A DNA stretch of 64,000 bases from Pseudomaricurvus sp965662505 (GTDB lineage: Bacteria > Pseudomonadota > Gammaproteobacteria > Pseudomonadales > Cellvibrionaceae): positions 1 through 64,000 of the forward strand of contig NZ_CBFIHX010000002.1 of assembly GCF_965662505.1 (NCBI RefSeq). The letters are read 5' to 3'. Shown piece by piece: positions 26,542-35,105 of the stretch. Position numbers and translations under genes: made by a program. The notes under the pieces were generated by a model. It made no database searches. It was given only the letters and a program-made list of their open reading frames with translations, and was not told where the DNA came from. Position 1 is the first letter of the stretch. Every line of letters starts with the position of its first letter.

Positions 26542-27231
26542 ATGGGACAACAAGTAATGTGTAAGCCACAAACAATTCACAAAAGAGTTGTTGCGCTGTT
26601 TGTCAGTGTTTTTTTCAGTGTGTTGTGGGCGCAAGCGCAAGCACAGGGCAGTTCACAAGCGAACTCCTCTGAAAACTATCCCGCTGACGGCCCCTACGCT
26701 CTGGTTGAGCAGGTGACCCGGGATATTTTGAATGTCGTAGAAGATCAGAAAGACTTGCTGGAGCAGGATCCAGAGGCTTTCTATAGTTCGGTTGGTGAGG
26801 TGCTTTCGCCGGTAGTTGCGTTTGATTATATCGCCCGGGGCGTGATGGGCAGCTATGCCAAACAGGCTAGCCCTGAGCAGCGGAAACGCTTCAGTAAGGT
26901 GTTTCGGGATAATCTGATCAGCACTTATGCCAAGGGTATGGCGGTGTATGGTCAGCAGAAAATTGTACTGGTTGAACCTGATCAGCCGGTGGGTGAGCAG
27001 CGCAAAGTGAGTGTTGTACAGAAGGTGCAAACCGAGGAAGCAGAACATACGGTCAACTACACTATGGGCAAGAGCAAACTGGATGACAGCTGGAAACTGC
27101 TCAATGTGACCATCAACGGGATTAATCTGGGCGTCACTTTCCGTTCACAGTTTTCCCAGGCTATGAGAAAAGACGGTGATCTGGATCAGGTCATCGATGG
27201 CTGGTCTGCCCAAGGTGCCGTAAAAGGCTGA
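26542..27231 (+). CDS. mlaC: Phospholipid-binding periplasmic protein MlaC
   Basis: 229 residues with a signal peptide (hydrophobic core about 14-28, cut near the AQAQA run). The mature part has the MlaC/Ttg2D core: PVVAFDYIARGVMG, a helical middle with YAKGMAVYGQQ, and a C-terminal VNGINLGVTFRSQF block. MlaC shuttles phospholipids between the outer-membrane MlaA and the inner-membrane MlaFEDB. Here it is alone: no mlaF, E, D or B is beside it, though ibaG and murA still follow. AGGAG lies 11 bases before the ATG; a Met six codons in is an alternative. Confidence 0.93.
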   Translation: MGQQVMCKPQTIHKRVVALFVSVFFSVLWAQAQAQGSSQANSSENYPADGPYALVEQVTRDILNVVEDQKDLLEQDPEAFYSSVGEVLSPVVAFDYIARGVMGSYAKQASPEQRKRFSKVFRDNLISTYAKGMAVYGQQKIVLVEPDQPVGEQRKVSVVQKVQTEEAEHTVNYTMGKSKLDDSWKLLNVTINGINLGVTFRSQFSQAMRKDGDLDQVIDGWSAQGAVKG

Positions 27232-27544
27232 GGTGGGCCGTCGCAGCTGTAAAGGTCCGTGCGACAAAGCTGAAGACTGGGGTGAAAAGTGAAGTGGTTG
27301 GCATGAGTTTCAACGGATTTTGCTTTTTGCTCTGACTCTAAGTGCGTGAGCAGGTCTTTTTCTTTACACTCCATTTTCTTTAAAATGCGGTGCCTTTTAA
27401 TTGGGGTGTCGTAGAGTCGAATTCGAATCCCCTGCAAATTCGTCGTGATCAGACAGGTCTGGCCGCCAGCCAGTTATGCGGCTCAAGCGGGGGACACATG
27501 CCCAAATCGGGCATTTTTAGCCATTGAACAAACGAGGACAGGGT
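27232..27544. other. Spacer between mlaC and ibaG, containing a terminator/attenuator
   Basis: 313 bases where mlaB (about 100 codons, STAS domain) would be expected; I see no coding remnant. GTCGC/GCGAC arms flank a loop near 27239-27264. A T-rich zone with TTTACA and TAAAAT elements near 27363-27386 is a weak promoter candidate. An intrinsic terminator lies at 27498-27518, just before ibaG. Confidence 0.45.
27498..27518 (+). terminator. Intrinsic terminator or attenuator just upstream of ibaG
   Basis: ATGCCC and GGGCAT form a 6-bp stem around AAATC, followed by a run of five T. It ends only 26 bases before the ibaG ATG. It either ends mlaC transcription, leaving very little room for a promoter, or serves as a leader attenuator for ibaG-murA. 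Confidence 0.6.
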
Positions 27545-27784
27545 ATGCAGCCTGAAGAAATCAAAGCCTTATTGGAACAGCAAATAGCCAGCAGCCAGGT
27601 TGAGGTGAGTGTCGATGGCAGTCACGTGAACCTGATTGTGGTCAGTACGGCGTTTGAGGGACTGAACCCGGTGAAAAAGCAGCAGCTGGTTTACGGAGCG
27701 CTGTCTGATCAGATCGCCAGTGGTGTTATTCATGCGGTCAACATGAAAACCTACACTCCGGAACAGTGGGCTGCGGCCCAGTAA
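27545..27784 (+). CDS. ibaG: BolA-family protein IbaG
   Basis: 79 residues from the ATG at 27545 (an upstream ATG at 27524 would add seven residues but lacks the GAGGACAGGG ribosome site). The BolA fold motif VKKQQLVYGALSDQI and the HAVNMKTYTPEQW segment with the conserved His are typical of IbaG/YrbA, which binds a [2Fe-2S] cluster with Grx4-type glutaredoxins. The linkage ibaG-murA is widely conserved. Confidence 0.94.
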   Translation: MQPEEIKALLEQQIASSQVEVSVDGSHVNLIVVSTAFEGLNPVKKQQLVYGALSDQIASGVIHAVNMKTYTPEQWAAAQ

Positions 27785-27866
27785 TCGGGTGGCAACAAGC
27801 CGTTTCCGGAGTTTTCGGACCGGTCTATTCAGATTCATTACTTTTGACAGATAAGCGACTCCATAC

Positions 27867-29129
27867 ATGGATAAATTAATCATCACAGGCGGACGTGAGC
27901 TGTCCGGCGAAGTTCGGATTTCCGGTTCGAAAAACTCAGGCTTGCCAATTTTGGCGGCGACTTTGCTGGCCGATTCGCCGGTGCATGTGTGCAACCTTCC
28001 GCATCTGAATGATATTACCACCATGCTGGCGCTGTTGCGCTGTATGGGGGTAGGGGTGACCATCGATGAAAAGATGTGTGTCGAGATCGACCCGACCAGT
28101 ATTACCGATTACACCGCGCCCTACGATCTGGTGAAGACCATGCGCGCCTCGATTCTGGTGCTGGGGCCGATTTTGGCTCGTCATGGAGAGGCAAACGTCT
28201 CTTTCCCTGGTGGTTGTGCTATTGGTAGTCGCCCGGTAGATATCCATCTGCGCGGTCTCGAAGCCATGGGCGCAGAAATTGAGGTCGATGAAGGTTATAT
28301 TCGCGCCAAATCCAATGGCCGCCTCAAGGGTGCGCATATCTTTATGGATATGGTAACTGTGGGCGGTACTGAGAACCTGTTGATGGCGGCGGCGTTGGCC
28401 GAAGGCACCACGATTCTGGAGAACGCTGCGCGCGAACCGGAAGTGGTCGATCTGGCCAATTGTCTGGTGGCCATGGGCGCCGAGATTAGCGGTATTGGCA
28501 CCGATACCCTGACAATTAAAGGTGTCGAGCGACTGGAAGGCTGCACCTACTCGGTAATGCCGGATCGTATTGAAACGGGTACTTTCCTTACTGCGGCCGC
28601 TGCCGCTCGTGGTCGGGTACTGTTGAAAGATACCGATGCAAGCATTCTGGAAGCGGTACTGTTGAAGCTGGAAGAGGCGGGAGCCACGATCACCACCGGT
28701 CCCGACTGGATTGAGCTGGACATGAAGGGCAAGCGCCCCAAGGCGGTCAGTTTGAAAACCGCACCCTATCCGGCTTTCCCGACGGATATGCAGGCTCAGT
28801 TCACGGCGATGAACGCGGTCGCCGAAGGCACGGGAACCGTCATTGAGACCATTTTTGAGAACCGTCTGATTCAGATTCATGAGTTGAACCGGATGGGGGC
28901 CAACATCAAGCTGGAGGGCAATACCGCCATCGTCACCGGTGTTGAGAAGCTGAAAGGCGCACCCGTGATGGCTTCGGATTTGCGTGCCTCTGCCAGCTTG
29001 GTGATTGCCGGCATGGTGGCGGAAGGTGAAACCATCGTCGATCGCATTTATCATATCGACCGCGGGTACGAGTGTATCGAAGAGAAACTTCAGCAGCTGG
29101 GTGCCAATATTCGTCGGGTGCCCGGTTAA
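27867..29129 (+). CDS. murA: UDP-N-acetylglucosamine 1-carboxyvinyltransferase MurA
   Basis: 420 residues. It transfers enolpyruvate from PEP to UDP-GlcNAc, the first committed step of peptidoglycan synthesis. The catalytic Cys117 is in FPGGCAIGSRPVD, so the enzyme has the fosfomycin-sensitive cysteine rather than aspartate. The SKNSGLPILAATLL start and the C-terminal SDLRASASLVIAGMVAEG block are intact. It follows ibaG by 82 bases. Confidence 0.98.
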   Translation: MDKLIITGGRELSGEVRISGSKNSGLPILAATLLADSPVHVCNLPHLNDITTMLALLRCMGVGVTIDEKMCVEIDPTSITDYTAPYDLVKTMRASILVLGPILARHGEANVSFPGGCAIGSRPVDIHLRGLEAMGAEIEVDEGYIRAKSNGRLKGAHIFMDMVTVGGTENLLMAAALAEGTTILENAAREPEVVDLANCLVAMGAEISGIGTDTLTIKGVERLEGCTYSVMPDRIETGTFLTAAAAARGRVLLKDTDASILEAVLLKLEEAGATITTGPDWIELDMKGKRPKAVSLKTAPYPAFPTDMQAQFTAMNAVAEGTGTVIETIFENRLIQIHELNRMGANIKLEGNTAIVTGVEKLKGAPVMASDLRASASLVIAGMVAEGETIVDRIYHIDRGYECIEEKLQQLGANIRRVPG

Positions 29130-29155
29130 CCGAAAGCTGCTTTAAGTTATTAGAG

Positions 29156-29180
29156 CCTGATGGCTGTTGATGTCATCAGG
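29156..29180 (+). terminator. Hairpin between murA and hisG
   Basis: CCTGATG and CATCAGG form a 7-bp stem around an 11-base loop, 27 bases after the murA stop. No T-tract follows, so termination is doubtful; it could be a processing or stabilising structure. Confidence 0.35.
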
Positions 29181-29208
29181 GCCACTGAAAGAACGTAAGA
29201 ATTGAGTT

Positions 29209-29844
29209 ATGTCGCACATGTTGACCATTGCCCTCACCAAGGGGCGCATCCTGAAAGAAACTCTGCCATTGCTGGCGTCTGCGGGCATTGAGCCTGCGGA
29301 AGACATTAGCAAAAGCCGCAAGCTGATCTTCGCGACCAATCAGGAGCATGTGCGCCTGCTGGTGCTGCGCGGCAGTGATGTGCCTACCTACGTTAAATTT
29401 GGTTCCGCGGATATTGGCATTGCCGGTAAAGATACGCTGATGGAAAGCGGCGCCGAAGGCCTGTATGAGCCTGTGGATCTGGGCATTGCCCGTTGTCAGC
29501 TGATGACAGCGGCGGTTAAGGGGGTGCAGACCCCCGAAGGCCGTATCAAGGTGGCAACCAAGTACGTCAATGTCGCTAAACAGTATTACGCTGCGCAGGG
29601 TCGTCAAGCTGATATTATTAAGCTCTACGGCGCGATGGAGCTGGCTCCGATTATGGATCTGGCCGATGAGATCGTTGATATTGTCGATACCGGTAATACC
29701 TTAAAAGCCAACGGTCTTGAGCCTCGTGAGCACATTGCGGACATCAGTTCTCGTCTGATTGTGAACAAGGCGTCCATGAAGATGAAACACGATCAGATCC
29801 AGCAGGTTATTGATGCCGTTCAGCGGGCTGTTGTTAATCAGTAG
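29209..29844 (+). CDS. hisG: ATP phosphoribosyltransferase catalytic subunit HisG, short form
   Basis: 211 residues: the short HisG that lacks the C-terminal histidine-binding domain and needs HisZ for activity and feedback. The start LTIALTKGRILKETLPLL and the PRPP loop (VDIVDTGNTLKANGLEP) are clear. It makes phosphoribosyl-ATP, the first step of histidine synthesis. hisD follows after a repeat-containing 144-base gap. hisZ is not in the window; in related bacteria it usually lies near purA. The last codons overlap a 15-bp tandem repeat. Confidence 0.96.
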   Translation: MSHMLTIALTKGRILKETLPLLASAGIEPAEDISKSRKLIFATNQEHVRLLVLRGSDVPTYVKFGSADIGIAGKDTLMESGAEGLYEPVDLGIARCQLMTAAVKGVQTPEGRIKVATKYVNVAKQYYAAQGRQADIIKLYGAMELAPIMDLADEIVDIVDTGNTLKANGLEPREHIADISSRLIVNKASMKMKHDQIQQVIDAVQRAVVNQ

Positions 29845-29886
29845 TTTGTTAAACAGTAGGTTGGTAATCAATAGGTTGTTAAGTAG
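29830..29886. repeat. 15-bp tandem repeat across the hisG stop codon
   Basis: Three full 15-base units (29830-29844, 29845-29859, 29860-29874) and a partial one (29875-29886), all near GTTGTTAATCAGTAG. The first unit encodes the last residues and TAG stop of hisG, so the repeat looks like a duplication of the gene's own 3' end into the spacer. Confidence 0.85.
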
Positions 29887-29988
29887 ATTCCGCTGTTGAG
29901 GCGTATTTGAACAGTTGAAGCGCAATTTGAACAAGAGAAGTTTGAGCTCTGCTTAGGAGCTCTATTTAGCCCCCAGTGAGGCCAGGTC

Positions 29989-31302
29989 ATGTCATCCACC
30001 ACACCCATCAAACAACTTAACGCCAGTGCTGCAGACTTTGACAGTCAGCTGGAGGCGCTGTTGGCTTGGGAGTCCGTATCGGATCATGCGGTGGCGGATA
30101 CGGTGGCTAAGATTCTGGCCGATGTGAAGTCCACCGGTGATGAGGCTTTGTTGCGTTACACCAATCAGTTTGATCGTCTGGATGCGACCACTGTGGCGGA
30201 TTTGGTGGTGCCAAAAGCCCGCCTGCAAGAAGCCTTAACCAAGATCACTCCAGAGCAGCGCCAGGCGCTGGAAACCGCTGCCGATCGCGTGCGCCGTTAT
30301 CACGAACACCAGAAGCAGGATTCCTGGAAGTACACCGAGGCCGACGGCACGGTGCTGGGGCAGCAGGTGAGAGCCATGGATCGTGTTGGTCTGTACGTTC
30401 CTGGGGGTAAGGCGTCTTACCCGTCATCGGTGCTGATGAACGCCATGCCCGCGAAAGTGGCGGGCGTGGAAGAGGTGGTGATGGTGGTGCCGACGCCGGG
30501 CGGCGAAGTGAATGAAATGGTGTTTGCTGCGGCTGCTATTGCCGAAGTGGACATGGTTGTTACGGTGGGCGGTGCCCAGGCGGTAGCGGCTCTGGCTTAC
30601 GGTACTGAAACCGTGCCCAAGGTGGACAAGATCGTGGGGCCCGGCAATATCTTTGTGGCCACTGCCAAGCGCTCCGTCTTCGGCACGGTAGCCATCGATA
30701 TGATTGCCGGGCCTTCTGAAATTCTGGTGATTTGCGATGGTAAAACCGATCCGGACTGGATTGCCATGGATCTGTTTTCTCAGGCAGAGCACGATGAGCA
30801 GGCTCAATCGATTCTGGTTTCACCGGATGCTGAGTTCCTGTCACAGGTGCAGGCCAGTGTTGATCGTTTGCTGCCGACGTTGGCTCGTGAAGAGATTGCC
30901 CGTCAATCTATGACCAGTCGAGGCGCATTTATTCTGGTTGAAGATATGGCGCAGGCTGTTGACGTCAGCAACCGAATAGCTCCTGAGCATTTGGAGTTGT
31001 CAGTGGCTGATCCGGAGGCGCTGTTGCCACAAGTTCGTCACGCTGGCGCCATTTTTATGGGGCGTCACACCGCCGAGGCCATCGGTGACTACTGTGCCGG
31101 ACCCAATCACGTACTACCGACCTCGGGAACGGCACGCTTTTCCTCGCCGCTGGGGGTGTACGACTTCCAGAAGCGCAGTTCGATTATTTACTGCTCGCCA
31201 AGAGGCGCTTCCGAGCTGGGTAAGGTGGCTTCTGTGCTGGCTCGCGGAGAGTCTCTGGAAGCGCACGCGCGCTCTGCGGAATACCGTATTCTGGAGGATT
31301 AA
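29989..31302 (+). CDS. hisD: Histidinol dehydrogenase HisD
   Basis: 437 residues, normal length. The zinc site is visible in FSQAEHDEQAQ (about 262-272) and in the GDYCAGPNHVLPTSGTARF stretch near the C-terminus; GPGNIFVATAKR is the family signature. It oxidises histidinol to histidine in two NAD-dependent steps. It is cotranscribed or closely spaced with hisG; hisC and the rest of the pathway are outside the window. Confidence 0.97.
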   Translation: MSSTTPIKQLNASAADFDSQLEALLAWESVSDHAVADTVAKILADVKSTGDEALLRYTNQFDRLDATTVADLVVPKARLQEALTKITPEQRQALETAADRVRRYHEHQKQDSWKYTEADGTVLGQQVRAMDRVGLYVPGGKASYPSSVLMNAMPAKVAGVEEVVMVVPTPGGEVNEMVFAAAAIAEVDMVVTVGGAQAVAALAYGTETVPKVDKIVGPGNIFVATAKRSVFGTVAIDMIAGPSEILVICDGKTDPDWIAMDLFSQAEHDEQAQSILVSPDAEFLSQVQASVDRLLPTLAREEIARQSMTSRGAFILVEDMAQAVDVSNRIAPEHLELSVADPEALLPQVRHAGAIFMGRHTAEAIGDYCAGPNHVLPTSGTARFSSPLGVYDFQKRSSIIYCSPRGASELGKVASVLARGESLEAHARSAEYRILED

Positions 31303-31338
31303 GACTGGCGTGTATGCCAGTCTTGGGTCAGGTTTTTT
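31301..31338 (+). terminator. Terminator after hisD
   Basis: AAGACTGGC (31301-31309) and GCCAGTCTT (31316-31324) form a perfect 9-bp stem with a GTGTAT loop, starting within the hisD stop codon. A T6 run follows after eight bases (31333-31338). The displaced T-tract makes it a weaker intrinsic terminator than most in this window. Confidence 0.6.
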
Positions 31339-31385
31339 ACTCTGTCAGCTGTTAGCCGTTGTTCGGTTGTACTCTGGTCCTTGTT

Positions 31386-32546
31386 TTAGCTCTTGGCGGG
31401 AGGCTTGACCCCCAGCACACCGTTTAAGGTCACCTTCTGGCCGTTTCTGAGAACTTCGATTTCGATCTCGTCCCCTGGCCGCCCTTGAGCAACCTGCATC
31501 ATACTCAGGCGTCCGTCGCTGACCGTCACATTGTTCATCCGCAGAATAATATCGCCGGGCTGTAAGCCTGCTTGAAACGCCGGACTGTTTTTGTAGATGG
31601 CGGTGATGATGACGCCTGTAGGTGCGCTAAGTTTGAACGACTGTGCCAGTTCGGGTGTCATCTGCTGGGCTTCAATTCCCAGCCAGCCACGAACCACCTG
31701 CCCATAACTGACCAAATCCTGCATCACCTTCACTGCAGTATCGGCGGGGATGGCAAAGCCAATGCCCACGGAAAAGCCGGTTTTATCCAGAATGGCGGTA
31801 TTGATACCCAGCAGATTGCCGTGGGCGTCGATCAGTGCGCCGCCGGAGTTGCCAGGGTTGATGGCCGCATCGGTTTGAATGTAGTTCTCGTAGGTGTTGA
31901 TGCCCAGACCGTAGCGTCCTGTGGCGCTGATGATGCCCTGAGTCACAGTCTGTCCGACACCAAACGGGTTGCCGATGGCCAGAACCACGTCGCCAATATG
32001 GGCGTTTACGGGATCGCCGACTTTGATGGAGGTGAGATCATTCAGGGTGATGCGGAGTACGGCCAGATCGCTTTCCGGGTCAGTGCCTACCAGTGTGGCC
32101 TGGGCTTCACGGCCGTCTTGCAGTAACACCAGAATTTCGTCAGCACCTTCGATTACATGGTTGTTGGTGAGAATGTAGCCCTCGGGGCTGATAATGACTC
32201 CGGAGCCGAGAGCGGACTGCATGCGCTCCTGCTGGGGCAGGTCGGAGTTGTTGAAGAAGTGGCGGAACAGTGGATCGTCCAGCAATGGGTGTCGACGGCG
32301 TTTGAGTTGCGTTCGAGTGTAAATGTTTACTACGGCTGGAGCGGCGTTCTCGACAGCCTCGGCGTAGGAGACGGGCCCGCCCCATCCGTTGGCGCTGGGG
32401 CTGAGGTTACCGATCTGAAAGCTTCGGTCAGAGGTATTGCTTTCACCGCTGTGGTTGTTGTTCAGCCACAGGATGATGCAGGCGCCCATTAGCAGGCCGG
32501 CAATGACGGGCCAACCGAGAGATTTTGTCAGGCGGGAAAAGGGCAA
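31386..32546 (-). CDS. degS: DegS/AlgW-type membrane-anchored serine protease
   Basis: 386 residues. One N-terminal membrane anchor (about 10-28) precedes a trypsin-like domain with His in TNNHVIEGADE, Asp in ESDLAVLRI and Ser in NPGNSGGALID, then a single PDZ domain (about 285-375). One PDZ and an anchor rather than a signal peptide point to DegS/AlgW, which senses misfolded outer-membrane proteins and cuts the anti-sigma factor RseA/MucA. The enterobacterial neighbour degQ is absent here. Confidence 0.93.
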   Translation of the reverse strand: MPFSRLTKSLGWPVIAGLLMGACIILWLNNNHSGESNTSDRSFQIGNLSPSANGWGGPVSYAEAVENAAPAVVNIYTRTQLKRRRHPLLDDPLFRHFFNNSDLPQQERMQSALGSGVIISPEGYILTNNHVIEGADEILVLLQDGREAQATLVGTDPESDLAVLRITLNDLTSIKVGDPVNAHIGDVVLAIGNPFGVGQTVTQGIISATGRYGLGINTYENYIQTDAAINPGNSGGALIDAHGNLLGINTAILDKTGFSVGIGFAIPADTAVKVMQDLVSYGQVVRGWLGIEAQQMTPELAQSFKLSAPTGVIITAIYKNSPAFQAGLQPGDIILRMNNVTVSDGRLSMMQVAQGRPGDEIEIEVLRNGQKVTLNGVLGVKPPAKS

Positions 32547-32788
32547 GTGGGGCTCCGCAGTTGGTTTGGTAATGTCAAAAGCTGTTCAGCTTGACGTCTA
32601 AAGCAGTAGTCAAGGCCGGATTATAGAGGGGATTGCCGCCACTAGGCCAGTCGGCGGGTGCTTTGCCGGGTCTTTTGCTTATCTTGCTGGCGCTTGAGAG
32701 GTAAGCGATGCCTTCCCGCCGAGAGGCGTCGGGAGGCTTGGAGGGTGGCCAGCAGTGGTTGTGCGCGGGTGGGCTGGCTCCTGGTCTA

Positions 32789-33301
32789 TTAGGCGTCTGC
32801 TTTACCCGTCTTGGGTTTCAGCGGGTGGTCGGCATTGTCCTCGTGTGAAGGGTGTGGATCGAGGCCAAAGTCTTCACTCAGTTGTCCTTTGCCGTCGGCA
32901 CCTCTGGGAGCCCAGTCCCGGGGAGCCATGGTGCCGTGCTCGTCGCGGCTGCTGGTGTCTTTCGCTTTACTTGAGGCGGGCAGCAGCTTGCCGTCTGCGG
33001 CGTCGATAAGCTGTCGACTGATGTCGGGGTTGGTGAGCTTGAGAGCGCTGTCGGCCAGGTATTCGTGCACTTCTTTGTAGCTTTGGGTTAGGGAATTGAC
33101 CAGTTGCGACGTCTGGGCAAAGTGCTCCGTTACATCCTGCTGGTAATCCTTCAGCTTGTCCTCGGCTTTATTGACCCGGTTTTCCAGTTCACGATTCTGC
33201 TTCTCATCGGGGTGCAGGGACTTGGTCAGAATGGCTCCAAGCGCTCCGCCGATCAGTAGGGCTGCGATTGCGGTGATGATAAGTGTGCTGAGTGTGAACA
33301 C
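32789..33301 (-). CDS. zapG: ZapG / YhcB-family cell-envelope protein
   Basis: 170 residues: a single N-terminal membrane helix (about 5-25) with a Gly-rich face, then a coiled coil (about 35-100) and a charged disordered tail. The pattern and the YKEVHEYLADSALKL segment match the DUF1043/YhcB family, involved in cell division and envelope growth. It is upstream of degS on the same strand and divergent from zapE, the usual neighbourhood. Confidence 0.9.
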   Translation of the reverse strand: MFTLSTLIITAIAALLIGGALGAILTKSLHPDEKQNRELENRVNKAEDKLKDYQQDVTEHFAQTSQLVNSLTQSYKEVHEYLADSALKLTNPDISRQLIDAADGKLLPASSKAKDTSSRDEHGTMAPRDWAPRGADGKGQLSEDFGLDPHPSHEDNADHPLKPKTGKADA

Positions 33302-33863
33302 TAAAAAGTCTCCTGGTCAAAACGATGTTGGGAAGCGGGTCCGGTGCTGCCTGGTGTGCTGGCCATTTGCCATTGCGTACGAAGGCACGTGTACCGCAAA
33401 GCCAAGGATACCACCTTTGCTTAAGGGTGCCGTTGTTTTATGGCACTGCTGTTAATCTGGTACTTTTATAGGGTGCTTGGCTATTATCAGCACTTTCTTT
33501 AGTCGTTATTATACGCCCTTTCTTTGCCGCTATGCTTATTCTTTGTGGGGAATCTGGTCACAGGGTTTGGCGTTTTTGCCGTGGCGGCATTCTCGCAGGC
33601 TTGCGTCAGCATAGGGTGGCCGCTACAGTGAGCGCCGTTTTGTCGTCGAACTCCTTAACTTCTCGTGATAGCGAAGAGGTAATGACAAAAGAGGTATGGC
33701 GGCGTGCATGGCTGGGATGACCTCCTATTTTCTGACAGCTTAAAATTGAAGATTTTCTACCAATGATACTCAGGGCGCTTATCTCTTTACGTCAGGCCTC
33801 TCTTAGGCAGGGCTATTTAAGGCAGGCTTCTCTAAAATTGGTCCATCAAAAACAGGTGCAGGC
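33302..33863. other. Divergent region between zapG and zapE
   Basis: 562 bases, one of the longest gaps in the window. It holds promoters for zapG (minus) and zapE (plus) and a 15-bp tandem repeat at 33792-33836. A 62-codon open frame at 33532-33720 has no recognisable product and no good ribosome site, and is not called. Nothing else is supportable. Confidence 0.45.
33792..33836. repeat. 15-bp tandem repeat upstream of zapE
   Basis: Three 15-base units (33792-33806, 33807-33821, 33822-33836) sharing a NCAGGSYTMTYTWAR pattern, diverged at several positions. They end 27 bases before the zapE ATG, so they lie in the probable 5' leader. Confidence 0.6.
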
Positions 33864-34994
33864 ATGATGGCGAACGCAGGAACACCTTTGGAGCGCTATC
33901 AGGCTGATCTGAAAAAAGACGGCTTTAACTACGATCCTGCTCAGGAGATGGCGGTTAAGCTGCTGCAAGACCTGTATGACCGCTTGGTGACGGGGTGGCA
34001 AAAAGAGCGGGCTCCCAAGGGGCTTGTCGGGCGTCTGAAGAACGTCTTTGGGGCCCCGCCGCAGCGCGAATTGCAGCGAGGCCTGTATTTTTGGGGCGGC
34101 GTCGGTCGCGGCAAAACCTATCTGATGGATAACTTCTACGAGAGCCTGCCTTTTTCCGACAAAATGCGGGCTCATTTTCACCGCTTTATGCGTCGTGTGC
34201 ATCAGGAATTGCGCTCGCTGGATGGTCAGAAAAACCCGCTCGACACCGTGGCGGACCGTCTTGCCGCAGAGGCGCGGGTAATTTGTTTTGATGAGTTCTT
34301 TGTGTCTGACATTACTGACGCCATGATTTTGGGGACTTTGATGCAGGCGTTGTTTGATCGCGGCGTGTCGCTGGTTGCAACCTCCAATATTGTGCCAGAT
34401 GGCCTTTATAAAGACGGTCTGCAGCGGGCTCGATTCCTTCCTGCCATCGATATGTTGAACCAGCATACGCAGGTGGTGAATGTGGATGGCGGGGTGGATT
34501 ACCGTCTGCGGGCTCTGGAGCAAGCCGAGTTGTACCACTCACCGCTGGATGCTGAAGCCGATGCCAGCTTGCTGACCAGTTTTGAGAGTTTGGTGCCGGA
34601 CAAGTCCGAGATTCGCGCCAATACCTCTATTGAGGTCGAGGGACGCCCTATCCAGGCGCGTTTTGAGGCGGACGACGTGGTCTGGTTTGATTTTATGGCG
34701 CTGTGCGATGGCCCTCGTTCCCAGAACGACTATATTGAACTGGCCAAGGAGTATCACGCTGTCTTGGTGGCGAATGTTCCTGCGCTGGCACGGGATACCG
34801 ATGATCAGGCACGCCGGTTTATCAATATGGTGGATGAGTTCTACGACAGGAATGTAAAGTTGATTATTTCGGCGGCGAATCCACTGGCAGAAATCTACGG
34901 TGGCGGAAAGCTCAACTTCGAGTTTGAGCGCACAGTCAGTCGGCTGCTGGAAATGCAGAGTCAGGAGTATCTGGCCGCCCCTCATCGGCCTTAG
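33864..34994 (+). CDS. zapE: Cell division ATPase ZapE (AFG1-like)
   Basis: 376 residues. Walker A (GGVGRGKT, about residue 75-82), Walker B (VICFDEFFVSDITDA) and the VATSNIVPDGLY sensor region are intact; the HFHRFM block is a family hallmark. ZapE is associated with the Z-ring during constriction. The first Met (33864) and second Met (33867) are equally plausible. The order degS-zapG // zapE-rplM-rpsI is conserved in Gammaproteobacteria. Confidence 0.95.
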   Translation: MMANAGTPLERYQADLKKDGFNYDPAQEMAVKLLQDLYDRLVTGWQKERAPKGLVGRLKNVFGAPPQRELQRGLYFWGGVGRGKTYLMDNFYESLPFSDKMRAHFHRFMRRVHQELRSLDGQKNPLDTVADRLAAEARVICFDEFFVSDITDAMILGTLMQALFDRGVSLVATSNIVPDGLYKDGLQRARFLPAIDMLNQHTQVVNVDGGVDYRLRALEQAELYHSPLDAEADASLLTSFESLVPDKSEIRANTSIEVEGRPIQARFEADDVVWFDFMALCDGPRSQNDYIELAKEYHAVLVANVPALARDTDDQARRFINMVDEFYDRNVKLIISAANPLAEIYGGGKLNFEFERTVSRLLEMQSQEYLAAPHRP

Positions 34995-35022
34995 ACTGGG
35001 GATCGCTGAGCGAAATTTACAC

Positions 35023-35051
35023 TTGCGTTGGCGGATGGCTGTCTATATACT
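35023..35051 (+). promoter_or_regulatory. Promoter of rplM-rpsI
   Basis: TTGCGT (35023-35028), a 17-base spacer, and TATACT (35046-35051) make a good sigma-70 promoter 55 bases before the rplM ATG. The leader between holds a small CCCA/TGGG hairpin that could take part in L13 autoregulation; that last point is inference. Confidence 0.65.
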
Positions 35052-35105
35052 CCGCGCTCCCATTTTTGGGCTTGTTTTACAAAATTCGTCGAAGGCAAAT
35101 ACAAC

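Noticed and set aside
27415..27450. TTCGAATC segment resembling a tRNA T-loop
   Set aside because: The flanking bases do not pair to form the T-arm, and no anticodon or acceptor arms fit.
33532..33720. 62-codon open frame between zapG and zapE
   Set aside because: Poor ribosome site, composition unlike the neighbours, no known motif.
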